Shown here: piece by piece, positions 16,204 to 24,263 of the stretch
Layout of the letters: each line of letters begins with the position of its first letter
How positions within the stretch are numbered: position 1 is the first letter of the stretch
Assembly: GCA_017303855.1 (NCBI GenBank)
Contig: JAFLBL010000006.1
Coordinates: 186,001 to 250,000, forward strand
DNA length: 64,000 nucleotides
Source of the DNA: Chitinophagales bacterium
Lineage (GTDB): Bacteria > Bacteroidota > Bacteroidia > Chitinophagales > Chitinophagaceae
Reading direction: 5' to 3'
Notes under the pieces: model-generated
Told to the model about the DNA's origin: nothing
The model's database searches: none
Seen by the model: the letters and a program-made list of their open reading frames with translations, nothing else
Program-made: the position numbers and the translations under genes

Positions 16204-17115
16204 ATGAAAAAGATATTCGCAATAATACTCGGTCTGGGCTTTGGGGTTGTATCCATGGCACAGGAAACCGCCGAACCCGCTAAAGAAGCGCCGAAACAAA
16301 AATTTACCCGGGCTACATTTAACTCTACCCGCATTATCAATATGCAGAGCACAGAGCTGAACAGCCCCGGCAGCCTGCAATTCCTGATCTCCCACCACTT
16401 CAGCCCCGTATGGCCGGAAGGTGGTTCCACCCAGGATAATATGGCCGGTTTACTCGGTCTGAACTCCGGACTGGCTTATACCTATCTGTCTTTCGATTAT
16501 TCTCCCACCAAATTTATGAGTGTGGGTGTAGCCGCTGCCGGCAGAAACAGGTATGAAGGGTTTGCCAAGTTTAAAATTCTCCGTCAGCAGACAGGAGCAA
16601 AAAATATTCCGGTTTCCGTAGGCTGGTACTCCGTATTCAATGCTAATGCAGCGAAAGACGCTTCCGTATCACTGGGCTGGAATAAATATTCCTTTATGCA
16701 CCAGTTACTGATCGCCCGCAAGTTCTCTGATAAATTATCACTGCAACTGATGCCGACATTGATTCACTTTAACGTGGTGCCTTACGGAATCAATAACAGC
16801 AACCTGGTCGGTTCAATCGGACTGGGTGGTAAATACAAACTGTCTTCCAATAAGAATATCACGTTTGAATACGCCCGTCAGTTGAACATGTATGAGAACC
16901 TGATCGACAAAAACGGCAATATTATCAACTATAAACCCGATCTCGTATCACTGGGTATGGAATTCAATACCGGAGGTCACCTGTTCCAGTTTTATATTGG
17001 CAATACCACCAGCTCTTCCGCCATCGATCAGCTGGCCCGGAATACCACCAATCTGAAACTCAGAAACTGGTCACTGGGTTTCACTCTCAACCGCAGCTTA
17101 AATCTGAAAAAATAG
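16204..17115 (+). CDS. DUF5777-family outer-membrane beta-barrel protein (copy B)
   Basis: A 303-residue exported barrel: signal peptide MKKIFAIILGLGFGVVSMAQ, a linker ETAEPAKEAPKQKF, then strands with SPGSLQFLISHHFSPV, YLSFDYSPTKFMSVGVAAAGR, HQLLIARKFSDKLSLQLMPTLIHF and a C-terminal GFTLNRSLNLKK. Paralogue of the gene at 11521-12405; the two close operons 3 and 2 respectively, in mirror arrangement. It is followed by a strong terminator at 17145-17175. Confidence 0.88.
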   Translation: MKKIFAIILGLGFGVVSMAQETAEPAKEAPKQKFTRATFNSTRIINMQSTELNSPGSLQFLISHHFSPVWPEGGSTQDNMAGLLGLNSGLAYTYLSFDYSPTKFMSVGVAAAGRNRYEGFAKFKILRQQTGAKNIPVSVGWYSVFNANAAKDASVSLGWNKYSFMHQLLIARKFSDKLSLQLMPTLIHFNVVPYGINNSNLVGSIGLGGKYKLSSNKNITFEYARQLNMYENLIDKNGNIINYKPDLVSLGMEFNTGGHLFQFYIGNTTSSSAIDQLARNTTNLKLRNWSLGFTLNRSLNLKK

Positions 17116-17144
17116 GATAAAGAAATCCAGGGTCCTTAAACCGG

Positions 17145-17178
17145 AAAGGGGTTGTATCATTGATACAACCCCTTTTTT
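17145..17178 (+). terminator. Intrinsic terminator after operon 3
   Basis: aaaggggttgtatc (17145-17158) pairs with gatacaacccctttt (17162 on) around a three-base loop and is followed by a T-run. The A-run on the left allows termination of the asparaginase transcript from the other side too. Confidence 0.9.
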
Positions 17179-17186
17179 AGCCGATA

Positions 17187-17315
17187 GTCTGTAGTCGTTA
17201 GTCTTTAGTAATATCACCCCCACTCCCCACTCCCCACTCCCCACTTTCCACTCTCCACTTTCCACTTTCCACTCTCCACTTTCCACTCTCCACTCTCCAC
17301 TTTCCACTCTCCATT
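17187..17315. repeat. Heptanucleotide tandem repeats of two types
   Basis: gtctgta-gtcgtta-gtcttta at 17187-17207 is followed at 17218-17315 by 14 uninterrupted 7-bp units: four ccccact, then ttccact/ctccact, and finally ctccatt. It is the longest heptamer array in the window, and it abuts the stop of the asparaginase gene. An open frame through it has the repetitive translation VESGEWKVESGEW and is not a gene. Confidence 0.92.
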
Positions 17316-17806
17316 TACCCCCTCACTTCCTCAAACATCCCCGTTTGCTTGTTCTTGCGCACATTGTCCGCCTGAAAATAACGGCCATTCATAGCCACAT
17401 ATACACCGGCAGGTAAGGTCTGGGCAAAAGCCAGGGCACTGCCCAGGTTGAAGAGACCATCGGAACTGCCGAATTTAATGGGGATCATGGCACCGGTGAG
17501 GACTACCGTTTTATTTTTCACCCGTTGAGCGAGTATGACGGCCGTATCGGCCATCGTATCGGTTCCATGTGTGATCACGATTCGTTCTTCGTCGCAGTTA
17601 TTGCACTGATGTACGATCAGATCACGGTCCTCGTCCGTCATTTCCAGGCTGTCGATCATCATCAGGGTGCGGATCTCCACCGGTACTTTGCACCGCCCCA
17701 TATCCAGCAGGTCGTGCATATGTGTATCATTAAAATAAAGCTGCCCGGTAATTTCATTGTATTCCTTGTCGAATGTACCCCCGGTTATAAATATGCGGAT
17801 CGCCAT
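17315..17806 (-). CDS. Single-domain type I-like asparaginase
   Basis: A 163-residue protein that corresponds only to the N-terminal domain of L-asparaginase. The active-site motifs are present: ITGGTFDKEYNE (nucleophile Thr, about 8-11), VITHGTDTMADTA (Thr-Asp pair, about 78-88) and VLTGAMIP (about 100-107, which in the full enzyme contributes near the catalytic Lys). Full-length enzymes are about 330 residues; short stand-alone homologues of about 160-170 residues are a recognised group in bacteria, so this is probably intact, not a pseudogene. It ends directly in the heptamer array. Asparagine or glutamine hydrolysis is inferred from motifs. Confidence 0.82.
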   Translation of the reverse strand: MAIRIFITGGTFDKEYNEITGQLYFNDTHMHDLLDMGRCKVPVEIRTLMMIDSLEMTDEDRDLIVHQCNNCDEERIVITHGTDTMADTAVILAQRVKNKTVVLTGAMIPIKFGSSDGLFNLGSALAFAQTLPAGVYVAMNGRYFQADNVRKNKQTGMFEEVRG

Positions 17807-18277
17807 AGTACTGCTTTTGGGCGTGAAGGTAAATGAAAGGCCGGAGAGGCGGGAGTGATTCAGCCAGAGGATATTTAATACACAGGGGTTGTGGATAGAT
17901 AATAGTAAAAAAAACCGGCGGGATATGTTGTTGATCTGAATTAATCACTACTTTAGCAGGCCTTTAAACAAAAAAGGCCCTTCCGTAGAAACGGACTGAC
18001 CTCTAACGATTGCTTGCCATATGAAAATTCTTCGAAGTAAGAGTTGTTTGCTGACTTTTCGCGCCGATTATCAGCTTTTTTGAAGATTATCGGCTTTAAC
18101 TTTGACCTCTGACGTTTGCCCTTCTGACGATTGCTGCCGTATGATTTAATCTTCTGACACAAATGTAGTCAGCATTTCCTGGTCACTAAAACCAAATATG
18201 GCTTGGTTTCATTACGTCTAAGCCCCGCGGAGAATGCTGAAACCCTTGCTGACAGCGGATTTCAGCAAAAACTCTTT
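17807..18277. other. Intergenic region with hairpins and short repeats
   Basis: There is no convincing gene. It holds two adjacent hairpins (17959-17979, ggccttt/aaaggcc; 17982-17995, tccgt/acgga), a longer imperfect hairpin near 18061-18093 (gccgattatc...gattatcggc), and three copies of a word tct(a/g)acg(a/t)ttgc near 18001, 18109 and 18124. It is the divergent promoter region between the asparaginase gene and the gene at 18278. Confidence 0.55.
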
Positions 18278-19831
18278 ATGATGCCCAACCGTTCAAACGA
18301 CATATTATTTCAACTGATAAAATCCCTGGAGAAGGCCGAGAAACGCCATTTCAAGCTATATATCAAGCGCAGTTCTGGGAAAGAAGACCTGAAAATCGTT
18401 CGTTTATTCGATAGCCTTGATAAACTGAAGGAATATGACGAAAAAGGGCTGCTGAAACGGATGGATGATGTGACCAAACCACAGCTGGCGAACCTGAAAA
18501 CCCATCTCTACAAAGAAATTCTGGCCAGTCTCCGTCTCCTGAAAAGCGCAGAAAGTCTTGATTTACAACTAAATGAACAATTTGATTATGCCCATATTCT
18601 CTATAAAAAAGGGCTTTTCATGCAAAGTCTGCGGATTATTGACCGGGCCAAGGAAATAGCCCGGAATAACCAGAAATTCAATTTTCTACCTCAGCTGATC
18701 TCGTTGGAGAAACGAATCGAGGGACTTCATATCACCCGGAATATTCATACCCGGGCGGATGCGCTCTCACAGGAAGCCAATGAGGTAAACATGCATATTG
18801 ATAAAGTGGCCCGTTTATCCAACCTTGCGCTTCAGTTATTCAGCTGGTTTGTACAGCACGGACATGCCCGCGATGAATATGATGAAAAGGATATCCGTCG
18901 CTTTATGGCGCAAAACCTGCCTTCCGGCGCCTGGAAGGAAACCGGTTTTTATGAACGGATGTACCTCTATCAGAGTTATACCTGGTACGCGTTTATCCGG
19001 CAGGATTTTTTGCAATACTACCGCTATACACAGAAATGGGTGGATCTGTTTCAGGATATGCCATTGATGATACGCGTGGAAACCGGTCACTATATCAAAG
19101 GCATCCATAACCTGCTCAATGCGCACTTTGACCTGCGCAACCACCGGCAGTTTGAAAAGACGCTGAAGCTGATGGATGAAGTGGCCCAGACGGAACGCGT
19201 AAAAGAGAATGATAACTTCCGTGTACAGGTGTTTATTTACAGTACCCAGGCTAGAATCAACCAGCATTTCATGCAGGGTACATTCAAAGAAGGCCTGGCC
19301 CTGATACCTTCCATCGAAAAAGAACTGGAAGAGAATGAACTCTTCCTCGACAGTCACCGCGTACTGGTGCTGAATTATAAATTCGCCATGCTGTATTTCG
19401 GCAGCGGCGACTTTAATACCACTATTGATTATCTCCAGAAAATCATCTACGATAAAAACAACCTCCGGTATGACCTGCAGTGCTATGCCCGTCTGGTACA
19501 CCTGCTGGCACACTATGAACTGGGCAATGACATGCTGATGGAATCGCTGACCAAATCCGTATTCCGGTTTATGGCCAAAATGAAAAACCTGACCGCGATT
19601 GAAGAAGCGATGTTTAAGTTCTTACGTCATTCCATTACCATTCCCACGCGACAGCTTAAACCGGAGTTTGAAAAATTCCTTCAACAAATCAAACACTTCG
19701 AGCATAACCGTTTCCAGACCAGAGCCTTTGCTTACCTGGATATCATTTCCTGGGTGGAAGGAAAAGTATATAACAAGCCCATGGGCACGATTATACACGA
19801 GAAGTACCTGGCGAGTAAGCGTGTTAAATAA
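18278..19831 (+). CDS. Conserved helical protein, 517 residues, unknown function
   Basis: No signal peptide and no TM segment, so cytoplasmic. The sequence is almost wholly helical with repeated aromatic/leucine pairs (FDYAHILYKKGLFMQSLRIIDRAKEIARNNQ, FAMLYFGSGDFNTTIDYLQKIIYDKNN, CYARLVHLLAHYELGN), which look like degenerate TPR/SEL-like units. The N-terminus SNDILFQLIKSLEKAEKRHFKLYIKRSSG is distinctive and I recall similar Bacteroidota proteins only as hypotheticals. The start is taken at the first of two adjacent ATGs (18278, 18281), because residues before it are not conserved in character. Convergent with the 129-residue protein gene, 12 bp apart. Confidence 0.75.
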   Translation: MMPNRSNDILFQLIKSLEKAEKRHFKLYIKRSSGKEDLKIVRLFDSLDKLKEYDEKGLLKRMDDVTKPQLANLKTHLYKEILASLRLLKSAESLDLQLNEQFDYAHILYKKGLFMQSLRIIDRAKEIARNNQKFNFLPQLISLEKRIEGLHITRNIHTRADALSQEANEVNMHIDKVARLSNLALQLFSWFVQHGHARDEYDEKDIRRFMAQNLPSGAWKETGFYERMYLYQSYTWYAFIRQDFLQYYRYTQKWVDLFQDMPLMIRVETGHYIKGIHNLLNAHFDLRNHRQFEKTLKLMDEVAQTERVKENDNFRVQVFIYSTQARINQHFMQGTFKEGLALIPSIEKELEENELFLDSHRVLVLNYKFAMLYFGSGDFNTTIDYLQKIIYDKNNLRYDLQCYARLVHLLAHYELGNDMLMESLTKSVFRFMAKMKNLTAIEEAMFKFLRHSITIPTRQLKPEFEKFLQQIKHFEHNRFQTRAFAYLDIISWVEGKVYNKPMGTIIHEKYLASKRVK

Positions 19832-19843
19832 ACGCTGCCTGCT

Positions 19844-20233
19844 TTATGGAATGGCCGCCAGGTTGGGATTGGCCATAAACGTATTGCCAATTGTATATTC
19901 TTTACTGGCATCCAGACCGGCTTCTTTCAGGCTATACGTAAACTGCACTGCCTCCGGCATGGCCTTACATTCATCTTTTTTATTCCGTACTACGGTAACT
20001 ACATGGCCCTTTACACTAAAGCTGAAGTCCGCTTTGCCGGTACAGCCTTTCGATATAACGGTTAATACGACTTCGCTTTTTTCATAATTAAATACTATCC
20101 CGAGCAGTTTTTCACCGGGCACAGTCTCCTGGCTTGTACAGCGGATAAATAATAAAGTAAGAAAAAGGATGCCCGTAATAACGGCGATCAGCCTAAACAG
20201 TCCGGTCAGCCCGGTGGTATTGTATTTTTTCAT
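19844..20233 (-). CDS. Small membrane-anchored or lipoprotein, unknown function
   Basis: 129 residues: an N-terminal hydrophobic helix (LIAVITGILFLTLLFIRCTSQ) that could be a TM anchor or a lipoprotein signal (FIRC), then a short beta-rich domain with two Cys (SKGCTGKAD and KKDECKAMP) that could pair. The last gene of a four-gene operon (24121 to 19844), 17 bp after the WG-repeat gene. Function unknown. Confidence 0.65.
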   Translation of the reverse strand: MKKYNTTGLTGLFRLIAVITGILFLTLLFIRCTSQETVPGEKLLGIVFNYEKSEVVLTVISKGCTGKADFSFSVKGHVVTVVRNKKDECKAMPEAVQFTYSLKEAGLDASKEYTIGNTFMANPNLAAIP

Positions 20234-20250
20234 TGCCTGTTCATTTATTT

Positions 20251-22509
20251 TTATTTAGTAACCACGATACCGAGTCCTTCATTAAAGACAAGGGCCATAT
20301 CAAATTGTAACGGAATTACCCGGGTCCCTTGTTTGTTTATAAATCCCCATTTATTATTTACGGCTACAGCGGCCAGTCCCTCCCTGAAGATGAGGGCATC
20401 ATCAAACTGACAGGGGATCTGTATTTTTCCCTGCCGGTTTATGAATCCTTTTTTTCCGTTTTCGCCGGTAATCACCGCCAGGTCCTCATAGAAGCCGCTG
20501 CTGAAATTTCCGGAGAACAGTTCATTGCCGCTGGCATCAATCAGCAGCATTTCACCATCGGGGTCTTCTGCAAATGCGGTTCCCTGACTGAATGAGCTGG
20601 CTGATTTGTATCGGAAGGGGATGACGGTCTGTCCGTTCCGGTCAATAAATCCTGTCTGGTTGCCGGCCCTGACCCAGGCCAGTCCGTTTTGGAATGGGCC
20701 GGCCGCTTCATATTGAAAAGCAATGACCGCATTGCCGGTTTTATCAATATATCCCCAACGGCTTCCTTGTTGCACGGGAGCTAATCCTTCGCTGAAATCA
20801 AAGGCATCTTCATAACGGGAAGGCGTAACCCAATCTCCGGCTTTGTTTATAAAGCCGAACTGACCGTCCTGGCGAACCAGTGCGAGGCTGTCTTTGAATG
20901 TATAAGCCATATCGTAACGGCAGGGAATAACCAGGCTGCCTGTTTTATCCAGGTAACCATACCGCCCGTTCATTTTTACAATGGCCATACCCTTATTAAA
21001 TCCATACGCGTAGTCAAACCGGTAGCCGGTGAGTGTATCGGCATCCTGGTAAATAAAGCCCCATTTCCCATTGCTACGTACCGGGGCCAGTCCTTCCGCA
21101 AAAGCACCGGCGCTGTCATACCGGCAGGAAATGCTCATCACGCCCTCTTTGTTCATGAAACCCCACTTGGTGCCGGTCTGAACCGGTGTCATGCCATTAA
21201 AGAAAAGGGTGCTGAGTGTACCTTTTGTTCCCTTTATCATTTTTTCACCACGGCTGTTGATATAGTCAATGGTAATCGTATGCCGGCTGTATTCGTCTGT
21301 GCTTTCATAAGGCGCTGCCTCCTGCTGGTTAGCGGCTCTCAGGAATTCCCCTTTTTTATTAATGAAGTAACTGTCCCCGCTTTTTACCAGGGCCTGTCCG
21401 TTTTCAAAATCACCTGCTTCTTCAAACCGGCAGGCGATTACCAGTTCTCCCTGCAGATTGCTATAGCCCCATTTATCACCGGTTTTTACGGCCAGCAGAC
21501 TGTCACTGAGATCGCCAATCATTTCATATACACAAGGCACCACTTCTTTACCGGTTTTATCAATCAGACCGGCTTTGTTGTCCCCTTTATAAACACGGGC
21601 ATACCCATTCCGGAAACGACCGGCGCTGGTAATACCATTTCCGATATTGGAGATGACGATATGTTCTTTCTTATCGATATAGATCCAGGAATGTATACCC
21701 CCTTCCATCGTGGTGTTAACCGCCGCCAGTCCTTCACTGAAATCCTGTGCATCATCATAATAGGGCGGGATAACTTCTTCTCCCTGTTTGTTCAGGTACC
21801 CGAAACCATCGCCCTGCCTGATCACAGCCATTCCTTCCCCGAAAGGTTCACCCCAGTCATAGTTGGGCGTGATCAATAACACGCCTTCTGTATTAATGAT
21901 GCCCCATTTATCATTCATCTTTACCCAGGCCCGGTCTTCCCTGAAATAGCTTACCGCGTCAAAACGGGGCGGACTAAGTTGCAGACCGGCTTTGTTATAT
22001 AAGGCGTATTTTTCTTTTGTTCTGGCCCACAATAAATTGTCTGAAGCCCAGGCCAGTTCATCAAACGTACAGGGAATGATTTCTTTTCCGGTTGTATTGA
22101 TATACCCAAACAAGGCCCCCCGCATAACCATACAAAGCCCCCCGGAAAAATTATCAGCTGAATCATACTGGCAACGGATGATTTCTTTTCCATAGGGATT
22201 CACAAAACCCCAGCGACCACCGATACATACTGCGGCGAGCCCTTCATTAAAATAGCTGACGGTATCATAGCGGAAAGCGATAGCGGTATCGCCGGTTATT
22301 GCATGTACAAAACCATAACGTCCGGCCGACGCCGCAGGTACCAGGTAATATTCATACAGGTCATTTTGTGATTTTACCGGGGACCGGTTAATGCGGAATT
22401 CCTCCACGCTGAACTCCATATCCCTTGTCAGCGACTGACCTGATAAAGGCATGGTGAGCAGTAATAATTGCAGTAGTACAATGGTGGATATAGCAGGGGT
22501 GCGGTACAT
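20251..22509 (-). CDS. Exported WG (KWG) repeat protein
   Basis: A 752-residue protein with a signal peptide (ISTIVLLQLLLLTMPLSGQ) and then WG repeats of about 35-40 residues across its whole length. Clear units include GRWGFVNPYGKEIIRCQYDSADNFSGGL, DKWGIINTEGVLLITPNYDW, GFGYLNKQGEEVIPPYYDDAQDF and NKWGFINKQGTRVIPLQFD at the C-terminus. The repeats alternate a WGF/YGY core with an I-P-x-x-Y/F-D strand and should form a long beta solenoid or propeller chain on the cell surface or in the periplasm. One unit (about 395-420) is interrupted by a TNQQEAAPYESTDEYSRH-like insertion. It starts 3 bp after the stop of the TPR/coiled-coil gene, so they are co-transcribed. Confidence 0.9.
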   Translation of the reverse strand: MYRTPAISTIVLLQLLLLTMPLSGQSLTRDMEFSVEEFRINRSPVKSQNDLYEYYLVPAASAGRYGFVHAITGDTAIAFRYDTVSYFNEGLAAVCIGGRWGFVNPYGKEIIRCQYDSADNFSGGLCMVMRGALFGYINTTGKEIIPCTFDELAWASDNLLWARTKEKYALYNKAGLQLSPPRFDAVSYFREDRAWVKMNDKWGIINTEGVLLITPNYDWGEPFGEGMAVIRQGDGFGYLNKQGEEVIPPYYDDAQDFSEGLAAVNTTMEGGIHSWIYIDKKEHIVISNIGNGITSAGRFRNGYARVYKGDNKAGLIDKTGKEVVPCVYEMIGDLSDSLLAVKTGDKWGYSNLQGELVIACRFEEAGDFENGQALVKSGDSYFINKKGEFLRAANQQEAAPYESTDEYSRHTITIDYINSRGEKMIKGTKGTLSTLFFNGMTPVQTGTKWGFMNKEGVMSISCRYDSAGAFAEGLAPVRSNGKWGFIYQDADTLTGYRFDYAYGFNKGMAIVKMNGRYGYLDKTGSLVIPCRYDMAYTFKDSLALVRQDGQFGFINKAGDWVTPSRYEDAFDFSEGLAPVQQGSRWGYIDKTGNAVIAFQYEAAGPFQNGLAWVRAGNQTGFIDRNGQTVIPFRYKSASSFSQGTAFAEDPDGEMLLIDASGNELFSGNFSSGFYEDLAVITGENGKKGFINRQGKIQIPCQFDDALIFREGLAAVAVNNKWGFINKQGTRVIPLQFDMALVFNEGLGIVVTK

Positions 22510-22512
22510 AGT

Positions 22513-23877
22513 TTACCAGTTTCTGTTTTCGAATAGCAGGGGTGGTGGCGGCTTTGACCATTTGGTTTTACCAGTGCAGGCTTCCAGGCAACGGGGGGTG
22601 TATTTTTTAATACATTTTTCCAGGCAATCAATTTCCTGTTGCCGTTGTTCAATACCGGCGGCCAATAGTTGTACCTGGTTGTACATCTGATCGCTGTCTG
22701 CGCCTGTTTTTTTTATACTGTGCCAGCTGTACCCGATCACCGCCAGGTTGGTATAAGTGACCCCTATAATTTTTGCGAGCTCGAAATAATCGCCCGGCAT
22801 CCGGATGATTTTTTCCGTACCGATTCTTTGCGGAAAAGGAGCCAGTCTTTTTACCAGGTCATCATAGGCGGTAATATGACAGGTTTCCAGCAGGCTGTTC
22901 AGGAATAAGAGGGTCTCCAGTTCGTTTTTTACATTATCCGGATTTCCCTGCAAAACGCCTTGTACATGTTCGCCCAGGTCGAGTCCCATACCGAGCCGGT
23001 CCGCATAATCCTGGATTTTGCTGAAATTCACATTGGCGGCTTTGCTTTCTGCAACCAGCCATTTCTGAATAGCCGGACTTGAGTTTTCAAAAAGCTTACT
23101 CCATTTTTCAAATAAGGCTTTTTTAAATACCGGGTTCAGCATATCCACAAAACAATATTTGATATAGATGCTGCCGATAAAGGGTACCGCATTATCAATG
23201 ATATTGTTCATGGACACATCCATCTCGTTACTCCATTTGGAAAGTTCGGTGGCGTTGTTCGCCAGTCCTTTCGAGAATGATTTGATTTTTGAACGGGCGA
23301 TTTTAATATCCTTTTTAAACGATTTGATCGCATTTTCCGCAGCATTGATTTTTTCCTGCAAAACAGCCTGCTCTTTTCGCTCTTCTTCTTCTTTGATGAG
23401 TTCCAGCCGGCGTTTTTCAGCGGCTGTCGCTTTTCGTTCCTCTTCCTGTTTTTTTAATTTTTCCTGGTAAGCTTTATTCTGCTGCCGCTCATTTTCCAGT
23501 CCGGCTTCTGCTTCACGGAGTTTATTGCTATAGGTCGTGTTATACGGATCCTTTCGCAGTGCTTTTTTCAGCAAACGAATGGCATCCTCCCAATCCCGGC
23601 CATTAACCGCTTTCAGTGCTTTCTGGTAATGATCCCGGGCTTCTTCTGCTTTTTGCTCTGCTGTTTTTTGAAAGGGTACACGGTAACTGCCGTTGCTGCT
23701 ACTGCCACCGGGAGCACTGGGCACCGGTACGGCATAATCACTGGCCCGCCGGCCCGCCCATTGTTCCAGCTGACCCAATGCGGTCTGACTGTTTGCTTTT
23801 TGCGACAGCACAGCAGAAAGCAGCAACAGGACCATGCTGCTTAGGGGGGCGGATATAAATTTTATTCGTATTGACAT
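22513..23877 (-). CDS. Exported TPR and coiled-coil protein
   Basis: 454 residues: signal peptide (SSMVLLLLSAVLSQKANSQ), a Ser/Gly/Pro linker, a TPR-like pair (ARDHYQKALKAVNGRDWEDAIRLLKKALRKDP, about 80-112), a strongly charged coiled coil (KLKKQEEERKATAAEKRRLELIKEEEERKEQ, about 140-200) and a C-terminal domain with several Cys (CFVDML, ETCHIT, DCLEKCIKKYTPRCLEAC). It ends in a PPPPLLF tail. There is no named family for the C-terminal half that I recognise. It lies between the small membrane protein and the WG-repeat gene, 10 and 3 bp away. Confidence 0.78.
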   Translation of the reverse strand: MSIRIKFISAPLSSMVLLLLSAVLSQKANSQTALGQLEQWAGRRASDYAVPVPSAPGGSSSNGSYRVPFQKTAEQKAEEARDHYQKALKAVNGRDWEDAIRLLKKALRKDPYNTTYSNKLREAEAGLENERQQNKAYQEKLKKQEEERKATAAEKRRLELIKEEEERKEQAVLQEKINAAENAIKSFKKDIKIARSKIKSFSKGLANNATELSKWSNEMDVSMNNIIDNAVPFIGSIYIKYCFVDMLNPVFKKALFEKWSKLFENSSPAIQKWLVAESKAANVNFSKIQDYADRLGMGLDLGEHVQGVLQGNPDNVKNELETLLFLNSLLETCHITAYDDLVKRLAPFPQRIGTEKIIRMPGDYFELAKIIGVTYTNLAVIGYSWHSIKKTGADSDQMYNQVQLLAAGIEQRQQEIDCLEKCIKKYTPRCLEACTGKTKWSKPPPPLLFENRNW

Positions 23878-23887
23878 AAGGAGGAGT

Positions 23888-24121
23888 TCAACTGCTTTTT
23901 AGATTGATGCCGGCCACTTCTTTTCTGCCCCACCCGATAAAAAGCAACACACCGGCAATGTTTAAAGTAAGGACGATAAAAAACCAGCAGATTTTTGTAG
24001 TGTTATCCGTAAAACGCCCATTGGCAATAGCCACCAACGCGATCAGCCAGATGAGGATGGACAGGAAAAAAAGAAGCAAGACAAAGCTGTCCATCCCGCT
24101 GAATGAGATATGCAGCATCAT
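23888..24121 (-). CDS. Small two-helix membrane protein (PLDc_N-like)
   Basis: 77 residues: MMLHISFSGMDSFVLLLFFLSILIWLIALVAIANGRF, then TTKICWFFIVLTLNIAGVLLFIGWGRKE. The spacing of two TM helices and the W-x-x-x-x-x-x-x-N-x-x-G pattern resemble the phospholipase D nuclease N-terminal (cardiolipin synthase N-terminal-like) domain found alone in many small proteins. A longer open frame starts at 24334, but it runs across the divergent promoter; the paired ATG at 24121/24118 is better. First gene of the WG-repeat operon. Confidence 0.65.
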   Translation of the reverse strand: MMLHISFSGMDSFVLLLFFLSILIWLIALVAIANGRFTDNTTKICWFFIVLTLNIAGVLLFIGWGRKEVAGINLKSS

Positions 24122-24263
24122 AAAGCACCGGTTATTTGTACGGAGTAAGGTAAACGGAAGACCGTGAAATGGCAATGAGTAAAAGCACCGCGGGTATTGA
24201 CACAGGTCATTGCAATCCGCAGGTTCAACGGTTAACTTGTCTGTTCCACTAAATAATCCCTTT

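Noticed and set aside
17098..17307. 69-residue open frame on the minus strand
   Set aside because: It is a translation of the heptamer array (VESGEW repeats) across a terminator.
17315..17806. Truncated asparaginase pseudogene
   Set aside because: All motifs are intact, the length fits the known short group and no remnant of the C-terminal domain follows.
18836..19513. 225-residue open frame on the minus strand
   Set aside because: It lies wholly within the long helical-protein gene on the other strand and has no own motifs or promoter.
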